Source: Streptomyces antibioticus (lineage in GTDB: Bacteria > Actinomycetota > Actinomycetes > Streptomycetales > Streptomycetaceae). From it: DNA of 64,000 nt. Within the stretch, counting starts at the first letter, position 1; each line of letters opens with the position of its first letter. Positions 24,766 to 34,028 of the stretch are shown here, piece after piece. Where the stretch lies: NCBI RefSeq assembly GCF_002019855.1, contig NZ_CM007717.1, positions 1,182,452 to 1,246,451 on the forward strand, read 5' to 3'. The notes beneath the pieces are model-generated. The model saw nothing but the letters and a program-made list of their open reading frames with translations. It did no database searches and was not told the DNA's origin. The position numbers and the translations under genes are program-made.

Positions 24766-27027
24766 TCAGGCGGCGGCGCGGAAGGAGCGCAGGCGCAGGG
24801 AGTTGCCGACGACGAAGACCGAGGAGAAGGCCATCGCGGCTCCGGCGATCATCGGGTTGAGCAGGCCCGCAGCAGCGAGCGGGAGGGCGGCGACGTTGTA
24901 GCCGAAGGCCCAGAACAGGTTGGACTTGATGGTGCCCAGCGTCTTGCGGGACAGCCGGATCGCGTCGGCCGCTGCCCTCAGGTCGCCGCGGACCAGGGTC
25001 AGGTCGCCGGCTTCGATGGCGGCGTCGGTGCCGGTGCCCATGGCGAGCCCGAGGTCGGCCTGGGCGAGGGCGGCGGCGTCGTTGACCCCGTCGCCGACCA
25101 TGGCGACGCTGCGTCCTTCGGCCTGGAGGCGCTTGACGACGTCGACCTTGTCCTCGGGCATGACCTCGGCGATGACCTGGTCGACGCCGACCTCGGCGGC
25201 GACCGCTTCGGCGACGGCTTTGTTGTCGCCGGTCAGCAGGATCGGGGTCAGCCCGAGGGCCTTGAGGCGGGTGATGGCTTCGGCGCTGGTGTCCTTGACC
25301 GCGTCGGCGACCTCCAGGACCGCGCGGGCCTCGCCGTCCCAGGCCACCGCGATCACGGTCCGCCCGGCTGCCTCAGCCGCGGCCTTCGCTTCCTTGAGGG
25401 CGGCGGGCAGTTCGATCGCCCATTCGGCGAGCAGCTTCTCTCGGCCGACGAGGACGGCGTGGCCGTCGACGATGCCCTGGACACCGAGGCCGGCGATGTT
25501 GGCGAAGTCCTCCGGAGTGGGCAGGGGCGCCACCTTGGCGGCGGCACCGGCTGCTACGGCCTGGGCGATGGGGTGCTCGGAGGCGTGCTCCAAGGCGCCC
25601 GCCAGGCGCAGCACCTCGGTCTCGTCCGCGCCGTCGGCGGTGTGGACGGCGAGGAGGGTCATCTTGCCGGTGGTGACGGTGCCGGTCTTGTCCAGGACGA
25701 TCGTGTCGACCTTGCGGGTGGATTCCAGGGCTTCGGGTCCCTTGATGAGGATGCCGAGCTGGGCGCCGCGGCCGGTGCCGACCATCAGCGCGGTGGGCGT
25801 GGCGAGGCCCAGGGCGCAGGGGCAGGCGATGATCAGTACGGCCACTGCGGCGGTGAACGCGGCGGTCCAGCCAGCGCCGTTGCCGAGCCAGAATCCGAGG
25901 GTGGCGAGCGCCAGTGCGATCACGACGGGGACGAACACGGCGGAGATCTTGTCGGCGAGGCGCTGGGCGGCGGCCTTGCCGTTCTGCGCGTCCTCGACGA
26001 GCTTGGCCATCCGGGCGAGCTGGGTGTCGGCGCCGACGCGGGTTGCTTCGATGACCAGCCGGCCGCCGGCGTTGAGGGTGGCGCCGGTGGCGCTGTCGCC
26101 CGCACCGACCTCCACGGGTACGGACTCACCGGTGAGCATCGAGGCGTCCACGGCCGAGGCCCCCTCGACCACCACGCCGTCGGTGGCGATCTTCTCACCG
26201 GGGCGGACCACGAACCGGTCGCCGACCTGCAGTTCGGCGGTGGGAATGCGCTCCTCGCGGCCATTGCGCAGGACAGTGACGTCCTTCGCGCCGAGCTCGA
26301 GCAGCGCCTTCAGCGCGGCGCCGGCCTTCCGCTTGGAGCGGGCCTCGAAGTAGCGGCCGGCGAGGATGAAGGCGGTGACGCCGGCGGCGGCCTCGAGGTA
26401 GATGTTCCCGGAGCCGTCGCTGCGGGCGATGGTGAGCTCGAACGGGTGGGTCATCCCGGGTGTGCCGGCCGTGCCGAAGAACAGGGCCCACAGCGACCAC
26501 AGGAACGCCGCCGAAGTGCCCACCGAGATCAGGGTGTCCATGGTGGCGGCGCCGTGCCGGGCGTTGGTGAACGCGGCCTTGTGGAACGGCCAGGCGGCGT
26601 AGGTGACCACCGGGGCCGCCAGAGTCAGCGAGAGCCACTGCCAGTAGTCGAACTGCAGGGCCGGGACCATCGCCATCGCAATCACCGGCACCGACAGCAC
26701 GAGCGCAGTGATCAGCCGCTGCCGAAGAGGTCTCAGCTCGTCCGCCGCCCCGGCCTCGGCAGCCCCGTCGCTGTCGACGGGACTCGCGCTTCTGGGCGGT
26801 TCGGGTTCGCGGGCGGTGTAGCCGGTGGCCTCGACGGTGCCTATGAGGTCTGCGACGGTGACGTCGCCTTCGTAGGTGACCTTCGCCTTTTCCGTGGCGT
26901 AGTTGACCGTGGCGGTCACGCCGTCCATCCGGTTGAGCTTCTTCTCGATCCGGGCCGCGCATGAGGCGCAGGTCATGCCGCCGATGGCGAGCTCGACCTC
27001 GGCGGCGCCGGTTGCGGTGGTGGTCAT
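24766..27027 (-). CDS. copA: copper-exporting P-type ATPase CopA
   Basis: A 753-aa Cu(I) efflux ATPase. One N-terminal HMA domain with CASC at C20/C23 (GGMTCASC), then eight membrane helices with C402-P-C404, TGES, phospho-acceptor D446 in DKTGT, SEHPIAQ and [13 protein letters not shown] at 27027 after GAGGAG. It is 77 bp downstream of copZ on the same strand and shares that gene's CsoR-box promoter. It should pump cytosolic Cu(I), delivered by CopZ, out of the cell. Confidence 0.95.
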   Translation of the reverse strand: MTTTATGAAEVELAIGGMTCASCAARIEKKLNRMDGVTATVNYATEKAKVTYEGDVTVADLIGTVEATGYTAREPEPPRSASPVDSDGAAEAGAADELRPLRQRLITALVLSVPVIAMAMVPALQFDYWQWLSLTLAAPVVTYAAWPFHKAAFTNARHGAATMDTLISVGTSAAFLWSLWALFFGTAGTPGMTHPFELTIARSDGSGNIYLEAAAGVTAFILAGRYFEARSKRKAGAALKALLELGAKDVTVLRNGREERIPTAELQVGDRFVVRPGEKIATDGVVVEGASAVDASMLTGESVPVEVGAGDSATGATLNAGGRLVIEATRVGADTQLARMAKLVEDAQNGKAAAQRLADKISAVFVPVVIALALATLGFWLGNGAGWTAAFTAAVAVLIIACPCALGLATPTALMVGTGRGAQLGILIKGPEALESTRKVDTIVLDKTGTVTTGKMTLLAVHTADGADETEVLRLAGALEHASEHPIAQAVAAGAAAKVAPLPTPEDFANIAGLGVQGIVDGHAVLVGREKLLAEWAIELPAALKEAKAAAEAAGRTVIAVAWDGEARAVLEVADAVKDTSAEAITRLKALGLTPILLTGDNKAVAEAVAAEVGVDQVIAEVMPEDKVDVVKRLQAEGRSVAMVGDGVNDAAALAQADLGLAMGTGTDAAIEAGDLTLVRGDLRAAADAIRLSRKTLGTIKSNLFWAFGYNVAALPLAAAGLLNPMIAGAAMAFSSVFVVGNSLRLRSFRAAA

Positions 27028-27104
27028 GCGTAACTCCTCGTGCGGGCGGACGGCCGGGGCCCGGGAGGGCCCCGGCGGCAGACGGGCAGAGCGGGAGGAA
27101 GAGG

Positions 27105-27392
27105 TCAGGCCGCGCGGCCGGTCAACTCGTAGCCGGCGTCGTCGACGACGCCGGCGATCACCTGGTCGTCCAGGGCGTTCGCGCTGATCACGGCGACCTC
27201 GCCGGAAGCGAGGTCGACCTCGACGTTGCTCACGCCGTCGATCGCGTCGATCGCGTCGGTGAGGGTCGCCTTGCAGTGGCCGCAGGTCATCCCGGCGACC
27301 GTGTAGACGGTACGGAAGCCCTCCAGGGCGACGGTGCCCTCGGCGGAGCCGGAGGAGCAGGTGTTGTTCGGGGAGCAGCACGACGAGGACAT
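27105..27392 (-). CDS. copZ: copper chaperone CopZ
   Basis: A 95-aa HMA protein: [20 protein letters not shown] carries the Cu(I)-binding CxxC. An N-terminal Cys extension ([14 protein letters not shown]) adds possible extra metal ligands and is unusual for a 70-aa chaperone. It precedes copA in a CsoR-controlled operon; the box lies 34 bp upstream. It should carry Cu(I) to CopA and perhaps to CsoR. Confidence 0.93.
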   Translation of the reverse strand: MSSSCCSPNNTCSSGSAEGTVALEGFRTVYTVAGMTCGHCKATLTDAIDAIDGVSNVEVDLASGEVAVISANALDDQVIAGVVDDAGYELTGRAA

Positions 27393-27425
27393 GGGGTTCT
27401 CCAGCAATCTCAGACGGGGTGACTG

Positions 27426-27440
27426 TACCCCTGGGGGGTA
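27426..27440. promoter_or_regulatory. CsoR operator 5 (copZ-copA)
   Basis: TACCCCTGGGGGGTA, 34 bp upstream of the copZ start. Confidence 0.87.
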
Positions 27441-27477
27441 TTGGCGATGGGATCCATGTATACCCCCACCCCGTATC

Positions 27478-27506
27478 CGATGCAACCATTCCCCAAGGTT
27501 GCATCG
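27478..27506. promoter_or_regulatory. 10-bp inverted repeat between two CsoR boxes
   Basis: CGATGCAACC - ATTCCCCAA - GGTTGCATCG. Perfect 10-bp arms with a 9-nt spacer. It does not resemble the CsoR box and may bind a second regulator shared by the divergent promoters. Confidence 0.65.
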
Positions 27507-27507
27507 A

Positions 27508-27522
27508 TACCCCTGGGGGGTA
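27508..27522. promoter_or_regulatory. CsoR operator 6
   Basis: TACCCCTGGGGGGTA, 65 bp upstream of the secreted-protein gene at 27587. Confidence 0.86.
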
Positions 27523-27586
27523 TGGTTGGGGTGTGCTCCAGCAGCACTCCGAACACCTCGATGCATCACGCGACAGGGAGAAGACC

Positions 27587-28522
27587 ATGAACACCGCAGG
27601 CAAGATCGGACTCTTCGGCGCCGCACTCGCAGCAACCTTCACCAGCGCCTACGCACTCGGGTCAGTCACCGAACCGCTGACGGACCGGACCGCCACAGCG
27701 CAACACGCCACACACACCGAAACGGAAGCCGCGCCAAATTCGACGGCCCTGCCCAGCGGACTGCAGGTCTCCCAGGACGGATACAGCCTCGACCTCCAGA
27801 CCCCTCGCCTGGCGGGTGGCCAGGAGTCGTCCCTGCGCTTCGCCATCAAAGACAACGCGGGCAAGGCCGTCACCGACTTCACCACGGCCCACGACAAGGA
27901 GCTGCACCTCATCGTCGCCTCACGGGACCTGAACACCTTCCGACACCTGCACCCGACACGGGCCGGCGACGGCACCTGGAGCACCCCCGTCAACCTGCCC
28001 GCGGCCGGCGACTACCGCGTGTTCGCCGACTTCACCCCCGCCAAGAAGGGCGCCACCGCCCTGACCCTCGGCACCGACCTCGCCGTCTCCGGGACCTACC
28101 AGCCCCATGAGCTGCCCGCCCAGCAGGCCACCGCCGAGATCGACGGCTACACCGTCACCCTCGACGGCAACCTCACCACCGGCAAGATGAGCGACCTGAC
28201 CCTGAACGTCACCAAGGACGGCAAGCCCGTCACCGACCTCGAGCCCTACCTCGGCGCATACGGCCACCTCGTCGCGCTGCGCGCCGGCGACCTCGCCTAT
28301 CTCCACGTCCACCCCGAAGGCGAACCCGGCGACGGCACCACCAAGCCCGGCCCCGCCGTCTCCTTCATGGCCACCGCGCCCACCAACGGCGCCTATCGGC
28401 TCTTCCTCGACTTCAAGCACCAAGGCACCGTCCGCACCGCCGCCTTCACGGTCCACACCACCGCCACAACCGCTCAGACCGACAGCAATGACGGTCACGC
28501 TGATCACGGAACCGCCCACTGA
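27587..28522 (+). CDS. secreted copper-cluster protein (His-rich beta-domain)
   Basis: A 311-aa exported protein with an N-terminal signal-like helix ([20 protein letters not shown]). Two beta-sandwich-like repeats follow: [20 protein letters not shown] then [19 protein letters not shown], and [20 protein letters not shown] then [20 protein letters not shown]. The HLHP and HVHPEG pairs are good metal ligands. The tail is [10 protein letters not shown]. It is divergent from copZ-copA under its own CsoR box, so it is probably an extracytoplasmic copper-handling protein. Confidence 0.82.
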   Translation: MNTAGKIGLFGAALAATFTSAYALGSVTEPLTDRTATAQHATHTETEAAPNSTALPSGLQVSQDGYSLDLQTPRLAGGQESSLRFAIKDNAGKAVTDFTTAHDKELHLIVASRDLNTFRHLHPTRAGDGTWSTPVNLPAAGDYRVFADFTPAKKGATALTLGTDLAVSGTYQPHELPAQQATAEIDGYTVTLDGNLTTGKMSDLTLNVTKDGKPVTDLEPYLGAYGHLVALRAGDLAYLHVHPEGEPGDGTTKPGPAVSFMATAPTNGAYRLFLDFKHQGTVRTAAFTVHTTATTAQTDSNDGHADHGTAH

Positions 28523-28663
28523 ACCCGACTTGATCGTCCGGAGGCCCGGCCACAAGGAGTGGGGCGCGTGAGGAACGATGTCGGGCCGTCCGCTAGCGTC
28601 GTCCTGCACTCACCCCCGCGTCCGCCGGGGCCGTACCGCCGAAGCCCGATCGGATCCCCGTCG

Positions 28664-29338
28664 ATGACTCGTAGCACCCTGGCTCGCCGCCTGCCTCCGA
28701 TCCTGCTCGCGCTGGCGGCCTCTGCTCTGATCGCCGGTTGTGGCACGGGCTCGTCGCACCACACGCCAGCGCAGGAGAACCAGAAGGTCGATGCGGCCAA
28801 CAGCTCTCCCTACCGGGGCACGGCGCTGTCCAGCCCGTTCGCCAAGCCCGACCTGCTCCTGACCGATACCAGCGGCAAGCCGTTCGACCTGCGCGAGCAG
28901 ACGGCGGGGAAGTCCACGCTGATCTTCTTCGGCTACACCAACTGCCCCGACGTGTGCCCCACGATCATGGGCGACATCTCCGTTGCGCTGTCCAAGCAAC
29001 CTGCGGCGGTCCAGGAGAACACCAGGGTCGTGTTCATCACCACCGACCCTGCTCGCGACACCCCCGACAAGCTCGGAAGCTGGCTGGCTGCTTTCGGCAA
29101 GAACTTCACCGGCTTGTCCGGGGACCTGGAGCAGGTCAAGAAGGCTGCCCTGAGCCTGGGAATCTCCGTGGAGGACCCGCAGACCCACCATGACGGAACG
29201 GTCACTTCCTCGCACGGCGCCCAGGTCGCTGCGTTCTGGCCGAGCGACGACAAGGCTCACGTCATTTACACCAGCGGCACCACGCTTGACGACTTCCTCC
29301 ACGACCTGCCGCTCCTGGCCAACAGCACCCGTTCCTAG
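28664..29338 (+). CDS. SCO-family copper lipoprotein
   Basis: A 224-aa lipoprotein (lipobox IAGC, C26) with a thioredoxin fold of the SCO1/SenC type. CPDVC places the copper ligands at C94 and C98, and H184 (SSHGAQ) is the likely third. SCO proteins deliver copper to cytochrome c oxidase CuA or sense redox state. It follows the secreted copper protein with a 141-bp gap and continues the copper theme. Confidence 0.92.
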   Translation: MTRSTLARRLPPILLALAASALIAGCGTGSSHHTPAQENQKVDAANSSPYRGTALSSPFAKPDLLLTDTSGKPFDLREQTAGKSTLIFFGYTNCPDVCPTIMGDISVALSKQPAAVQENTRVVFITTDPARDTPDKLGSWLAAFGKNFTGLSGDLEQVKKAALSLGISVEDPQTHHDGTVTSSHGAQVAAFWPSDDKAHVIYTSGTTLDDFLHDLPLLANSTRS

Positions 29339-29460
29339 ACGGCAAGCCGCCCTGCTGGCGCGGCTGGCACGGGAGCAGGGGATGCACAGTCGGTGCAGCT
29401 GGTAGAAGCAGCCTGCGAAGTTCTCGGCGACGCCACCTCGGCTCGGCTCTGTCGCACCGT

Positions 29461-29967
29461 TCAGCCGCGTGCCGGTTCCGCCTCGGCCGACGGAGCAGCG
29501 ACGCCGCGGTGCAGACGGGCATCGACGGAGTAGGCGCCCGCCCCGACGATGAGCAGGAAGAGACTGCCGCACAGCTGGGCGAGGTCGGTTCGGGATTCGT
29601 GGGCGAAGTCCCACCAGCCGGACTTACCGGTGAACAGCGGGGCGTCGCCCCACAGGATCGGCAGCTTGGTGATCATCAGCGCGCCGAGCATGTTCACCAG
29701 CATCGGCACAGCGGCGAGCCGGGTGAGCAACCCGACCAGGATCAGCACCCCGCAGACGATCTCGAAGGCCCCGTCCAGGGGCGCGAGGAAACCGGGGACG
29801 AGGATGCCGGCCTTGTCGAACCGGCCGGCGCCCTGTTGCTCCGGGCGGAGGAACTTCAGGATCCCCTCGGAGAGGAAGACCGCGCCGACGTACACGCGGA
29901 TGAGGATCACCGCCGCCGGCGCGGTGGTGCCGGTCAGCGCCGCTTGCCACGTCCTGAGCCGAGTCAT
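29461..29967 (-). CDS. DoxX-family membrane protein
   Basis: A 168-aa protein with four transmembrane helices and DoxX motifs: RVYVGAVFLSEGILKFLRPE, FEIVCGVLILVGLLTRLAAV, and LPILWGDAPLFTGKSGWWDF. DoxX relatives (for example MavE and DoxD groups) act in redox or thiosulfate metabolism; the exact role here is unknown. The start at 29967 lacks a strong ribosome site, and an upstream in-frame ATG at 30024 is an alternative. Confidence 0.8.
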   Translation of the reverse strand: MTRLRTWQAALTGTTAPAAVILIRVYVGAVFLSEGILKFLRPEQQGAGRFDKAGILVPGFLAPLDGAFEIVCGVLILVGLLTRLAAVPMLVNMLGALMITKLPILWGDAPLFTGKSGWWDFAHESRTDLAQLCGSLFLLIVGAGAYSVDARLHRGVAAPSAEAEPARG

Positions 29968-30072
29968 ACCAGGATGCCCCCTGCCTTCGGAGTATCGGGT
30001 ACCGGTCATGGTCCCGCGGGGCATGAGGGCATCGGTCCTTTTGCGCCCTGCCGGCAGGCGTGTCGTACGGGA

Positions 30073-31350
30073 CTACCGTTCCCGGCGGGCGGCGACTGCG
30101 CGACGGATGCCGTACGCGGCTGCGCCCAGGGCCAGCACTGTGGCCCCGGAGATCACCGAGGTCAGCGGCAGAGCGAAGGCCAGGACCAGACACCCGGCCA
30201 ACCCGAGGACCGGGATCAAACGGTGCGGGCGGCCCTCGTCCGGGGACAGGGTCCAGGCCGAGGCGTTGGCGATGGCGTAGTAGGCCAGCACGCCGAAGGA
30301 AGAGAAACCGATCGCCCCGCGCACGTCCGCCGTCGCGGCCACCACGGCGACCACAGCGCCGACCACCAGCTCGGCGCGGTGGGGCACCTTGAAGCGAGGG
30401 TGGACGGCGGCCAGGGCGTGCGGCAGGTGCCGGTCGCGGGCCATGGCCAGGGTGGTCCGGGAGACGCCAAGGATCAGCGCCAGCAGCGAGCCGAGCGCGG
30501 CGACGGCGGCCCCGACACGTACGACGGGCGACAACCAGCCGGCGCCCGCGGCCCGTACGGCGTCCGATAGCGGCGCCGTGGTGTCTGCCAGCTGCTGCGG
30601 TCCCAGCACCGCCAGGACGGCGATGGAGACGGCGGCGTAGACGACCAGGGTGATGCCGAGCGCAAGCGGGATGGCGCGGGGGATGGTGTGCGCGGGGTCG
30701 CGGACTTCCTCGCCGAGCGTGGCGATGCGTGCGTACCCGGCGAAGGCGAAGAACAGCAGGCCCGCTGCCTGGAGCACGCCGCCGAAGTCGGCGTCCGAGC
30801 CGATGGTCAGCCGGGCGGCGTCCGCCTGTTCGGAGGTGAGGGCGGCGACGACCACGGCGGCGAGTACGGCCAGGACCACGGCGACGATGGTGCGGGTCAG
30901 GAGTGCGGACTTGTGCACCCCGGCGTAGTTGACCGCGGTCAGTGCCACTACGGCGCCCACCGCCACCGCGTGCGCCTGGCCTGGCCAGACGTACGAGCCA
31001 ACAGTGAGCGCCATCGCGGCGCAGGATGCGGTCTTGCCGACGATGAATCCCCAGCCCGCGAGGTAACCCCAGAACTCGCCGAGCCGTTCGCGGCCGTAGA
31101 CGTAGGTGCCGCCCGAGGCCGGGTAGCGGGCGGCCAGCCGCGCGGAGGAGGTGGCGTTGCAGTAAGCGACCACGGCGGCTAGTGCCAGACCGAGCAGCAG
31201 CCCGGAGCCGGCAGCATGCGCCGCCGGGGCCAGGGCGACGAAGATCCCCGCGCCGATCATCGACCCGAGGCCGATCACCACGGCGTCCGTCACGCCGAGC
31301 CGCCGCTGCAGCTCGTCCGGGACACCGCTGGCGGTCGACGGCTTACTCAT
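30073..31350 (-). CDS. APC-family amino acid permease
   Basis: A 425-aa permease with about 12 transmembrane helices. The first is VVIGLGSMIGAGIFVALAPA, the APC substrate/Na site region; GGTYVYGRERLGEFWGYLAG and the FAFAGYARIATLGEEVRDPA loop also fit the family. ATG at 31350. The substrate is probably an amino acid or amine. It is on the same strand as DoxX but separated by over 100 bp, and no metal link is visible. Confidence 0.88.
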   Translation of the reverse strand: MSKPSTASGVPDELQRRLGVTDAVVIGLGSMIGAGIFVALAPAAHAAGSGLLLGLALAAVVAYCNATSSARLAARYPASGGTYVYGRERLGEFWGYLAGWGFIVGKTASCAAMALTVGSYVWPGQAHAVAVGAVVALTAVNYAGVHKSALLTRTIVAVVLAVLAAVVVAALTSEQADAARLTIGSDADFGGVLQAAGLLFFAFAGYARIATLGEEVRDPAHTIPRAIPLALGITLVVYAAVSIAVLAVLGPQQLADTTAPLSDAVRAAGAGWLSPVVRVGAAVAALGSLLALILGVSRTTLAMARDRHLPHALAAVHPRFKVPHRAELVVGAVVAVVAATADVRGAIGFSSFGVLAYYAIANASAWTLSPDEGRPHRLIPVLGLAGCLVLAFALPLTSVISGATVLALGAAAYGIRRAVAARRER

Positions 31351-31598
31351 GCGCACACTCCTCGGCGGCAAGGCCGCTCTTACAAATTCCGATAACGCCC
31401 GACGATATCTGAGCCCATGGCCCCATCGGCCGGGGGTGCGAGGCTGCCTAGACTCGGCCGCGCAGCGAGGGCAGAGGTGCCAGTCGGCGCCGGACGGAAG
31501 CCGTCCAGAGCATGCCCCAGGCAAGCTATCCCGCGACGAACACGCCGTGTACGCAGCGAGGATGCGGGCTGAACGCGAGCTCGGACCGGAAGGTCAGA

Positions 31599-31973
31599 TC
31601 AGGCCCGCTGCCATCGGGGCAGGGTCTGGGTCACGCGCCACAGGCGGCGGGGCAGATCACCTTCCTCGAACGCGTGGACCTCCTCCAGGTTCCAGCCCCT
31701 CGGCGAGGGCGTCGACCAGGTCGCGGGGGGGGAGAGAAGTGGACGGTGAAGCCGCCGTATTCATAGATGTCGTCGCCGTGGGCGGTGCAGGGCGTCGCGG
31801 CCGTGCCCGGCGCCGAGTTCCAGCAGGTCCGTCGCTCCGGCCGAACGGAACACGGATGCGGCGTGGACTGCTGGAGTGGAGGGCCGTTCTCCATACATGC
31901 CGGGGTGGACGGTGTAGGTCTCCTGCCAGTGCCGCCGCTGCGCGTCGGCCAGGTCCTGCCCGCTGTCCGCCAT
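31599..31973 (-). pseudogene. class I methyltransferase with internal deletion
   Basis: N-terminus from ATG 31973: SGQDLADAQRRHWQETYTVH, then the SAM motif DLLELGAGHGRDAL. The middle is missing. C-terminus in another frame: GDDIYEYGGFTVHFS, LVDALAEG, NLEEVHAFEEGDLPRRLWRV with a stop at 31599-31601. About 40 percent of a normal protein of this kind is lost, so it is inactive. Confidence 0.85.
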
Positions 31974-32087
31974 GTTGCCCCCCCACCGCCCGCCCGCGCC
32001 GATCACTGGCAAGACTGAGCGGGGCAGCGGCCATGGGGGCCAGCCGGCCATCCAAGGTCAACTGTCGCCTCATTCAGAGACCCCCGA

Positions 32088-32113
32088 CTGGATTCAGGAT
32101 TTCCTGGATTCAG
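32088..32113. repeat. direct repeat upstream of CmtR-like gene
   Basis: CTGGATTCAG occurs twice, at 32088-32097 and 32104-32113. It lies 17-42 bp before the GTG at 32130 and could be the regulator's binding site. Promoter-like TGTATC follows. Confidence 0.6.
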
Positions 32114-32129
32114 CAATCTGTGTATCGTT

Positions 32130-32471
32130 GTGGGTGTGCTGACTCTCGCTACCGACATCGAGGCTCTGGCGCGGTTCGGCCGCGCCCTCGCCGACCCGAT
32201 CCGTTGCCGAATCCTGCTGAAACTGCAGGAAGCCCCCGGCTACCCGTCGGACTTCGCCGACGCCTTGGGGATCTCCCGCACCCGGCTGTCGAACCACCTG
32301 GCATGTCTGCGCGACTGTGGCTTGGTCGTCGCCGTCCCGGACGGTCGCCGCACCCGCTACGAACTCGCTGACCCCCGTCTGGGCCACGCTCTGGGAGACC
32401 TCCGGTCGGCGGTCCTGGCGGTGGAAAACGACAAGACCTGCGTGGACGCCGAGACGGAGGGCTGCTGCTGA
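32130..32471 (+). CDS. cmtR: CmtR-like ArsR-family Cd/Pb sensor
   Basis: A 113-aa ArsR/SmtB protein close to CmtR of M. tuberculosis: RFGRALADPIRCRILLKLQE, LSNHLACLRDCGLVV and YELADPRLGHALGDLRSAVL. The two Cys of ACLRDC on the recognition helix and a C-terminal TC (KTCVD) match CmtR's Cd/Pb-binding Cys57, Cys61 and Cys102. GTG starts at 32130 or 32136. Its stop overlaps the CDF transporter gene start (TGATG), so sensor and exporter are one operon. Confidence 0.88.
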   Translation: MGVLTLATDIEALARFGRALADPIRCRILLKLQEAPGYPSDFADALGISRTRLSNHLACLRDCGLVVAVPDGRRTRYELADPRLGHALGDLRSAVLAVENDKTCVDAETEGCC

Positions 32472-33208
32472 TGAGCGTCATATCCCTGGGGCCCTCGCCG
32501 GCCCGCCGTGACGCGCTCGCCCGCCGAATACGGTTCCTGGTCGCGGCGACGATCACCTACAACGTGATCGAAGGAATCGTCGCCATCACCGCCGGAACCA
32601 TCGCCTCCTCCACCGCGCTGGTCGGCTTCGGCCTGGACTCCGTAATCGAGGTTTCCTCCGCGGCCGCGGTCGCCTGGCAGTTCTCCACCCGCGACCACGC
32701 CGTACGCGAGGCGCGCGAGAAGACCACGTTGCGCATCATCTCCGTGTCCTTCTTCGCGCTCGCCGTCTACGTCACCGTCGATGCCCTCCGCGCGCTGACC
32801 GGCACGGGCGAGGCCGAGACCTCGGTGCCGGGCATCGTGATCGCCGCCCTGTCCCTGGCGGTCATGCCGTTCCTCTCCGCCGCACAACGTCGCGCCGGCC
32901 GAGAACTCGGTTCCGCGTCGGCGGTCGCCGACTCCAAGCAGACCCTGCTGTGCACCTATCTCTCCGCGGTGCTCCTGGTCGGCCTCGTGCTCAACGCGAC
33001 CCTCGGCTGGTCCTGGGCCGACCCGATCGCGGCCCTCGTCATCGCCGCCATTGCCGTCAAGGAAGGCATCGACGCCTGGCAGGGCAAGGGTTGCGCCTGC
33101 GGACCCGCGCCCTCACTGCCCATGCCCAACTCCAGGGACTCCAAGAGCGCCTGCGGCACCCCCGGGGACACCTGCTGCTCCACCGACGACACGGGCACGT
33201 CGCGATGA
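32471..33208 (+). CDS. cation diffusion facilitator-like exporter
   Basis: A 245-aa protein with six transmembrane helices and CDF-like motifs FGLDSVIEVSSAAAVAW and VADSKQTLLCTYLSAVLLVG. The C-terminal tail is rich in Cys (GKGCACGPAP, CGTPGDTCCSTDD), suited to soft metals. Coupled to the CmtR-like sensor, so the likely substrates are Cd, Pb or Zn. Its stop overlaps the start of the methyltransferase gene (ATGA at 33205). Confidence 0.87.
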   Translation: MSVISLGPSPARRDALARRIRFLVAATITYNVIEGIVAITAGTIASSTALVGFGLDSVIEVSSAAAVAWQFSTRDHAVREAREKTTLRIISVSFFALAVYVTVDALRALTGTGEAETSVPGIVIAALSLAVMPFLSAAQRRAGRELGSASAVADSKQTLLCTYLSAVLLVGLVLNATLGWSWADPIAALVIAAIAVKEGIDAWQGKGCACGPAPSLPMPNSRDSKSACGTPGDTCCSTDDTGTSR

Positions 33209-33819
33209 GCGCGTGGGCGTGGACCGCCCTGGTCCTGTTCACCGGGTACGCAGCGACCGCGTTCGGGGTCCGGGCCGTGATCCAGGCACGCCGGACCGGG
33301 GATGCGGGCTTCCGCGGCATCTCCGGCCGCCCCGGAACAGCGTCCTGGTGGGCGGGCATCCTCTTCGTCATCGCATTGCTCGGAGGCGCGGCAGCTCCCG
33401 TCGCCGCTCTCGCAGGAGTACCCGCGCTGCCCTGGGCCGGTGCCGCTCCGCTGCGCTGGCTGGGACTGGCGACCGCGGCGGCCGGAGTCGTGGCGACGTT
33501 GGTGGCTCAGAGTGCGATGGGCACGTCTTGGCGAGTAGGGGTCGACTCCGCCGAGCGGACCGACCTGGTCACCTCCGGCCTGTTCGCCACGGTGCGCAAC
33601 CCCGTCTTCACAGCGATGACCGTCACCGCTGCCGGACTGGCCCTGATGGCGCCCAATGCGGTCGCCGTCCTCGCACTGGTCGGGCTGGTGGCTGCGGTGC
33701 AACTACAGGTGCGGATCGTCGAGGAGCCCTACCTCGCGGCTGCGCACGGGGCGGCGTACGCCGACTACACCGCTCGAGCCGGGCGTTTCCTGCCCGGCAT
33801 CGGCCGTCGAACCGCCTGA
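33205..33819 (+). CDS. isoprenylcysteine carboxyl methyltransferase-like membrane protein
   Basis: A 204-aa integral membrane protein with five helices and the C-terminal ICMT-type core: LVTSGLFATVRNPVFTAMTV, then VRIVEEPYLAAAHGAAYADY and TARAGRFLPGIG. Such NnrU/ICMT-like proteins methylate unknown targets and occur in heavy-metal operons. Third gene in the CmtR-like unit by an ATGA overlap. Confidence 0.85.
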   Translation: MSAWAWTALVLFTGYAATAFGVRAVIQARRTGDAGFRGISGRPGTASWWAGILFVIALLGGAAAPVAALAGVPALPWAGAAPLRWLGLATAAAGVVATLVAQSAMGTSWRVGVDSAERTDLVTSGLFATVRNPVFTAMTVTAAGLALMAPNAVAVLALVGLVAAVQLQVRIVEEPYLAAAHGAAYADYTARAGRFLPGIGRRTA

Positions 33820-34028
33820 TCCATCGCTCACGGCCGGCCCGGCGAACTGGTCGCGCCGCGGGATGAAGACGGCTCCCGAGATGTGTCCATGGCGAATCCG
33901 AGTGCGCTGGGTATGGGCCCCAGCCATCCGCAGCGCCGCCGGGCTCGGGGCCAGATGTCACGAGTTGCGTGGGGCCCTGGCGCACCCTTCACAGGGGACA
34001 TGCAGGCGTGCGGTCTTTCCGATCCGTG

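Noticed and set aside
24697..26964. 755-codon plus-strand open frame opposite copA
   Set aside because: Antisense shadow; the minus-strand frame has all P-type ATPase motifs.
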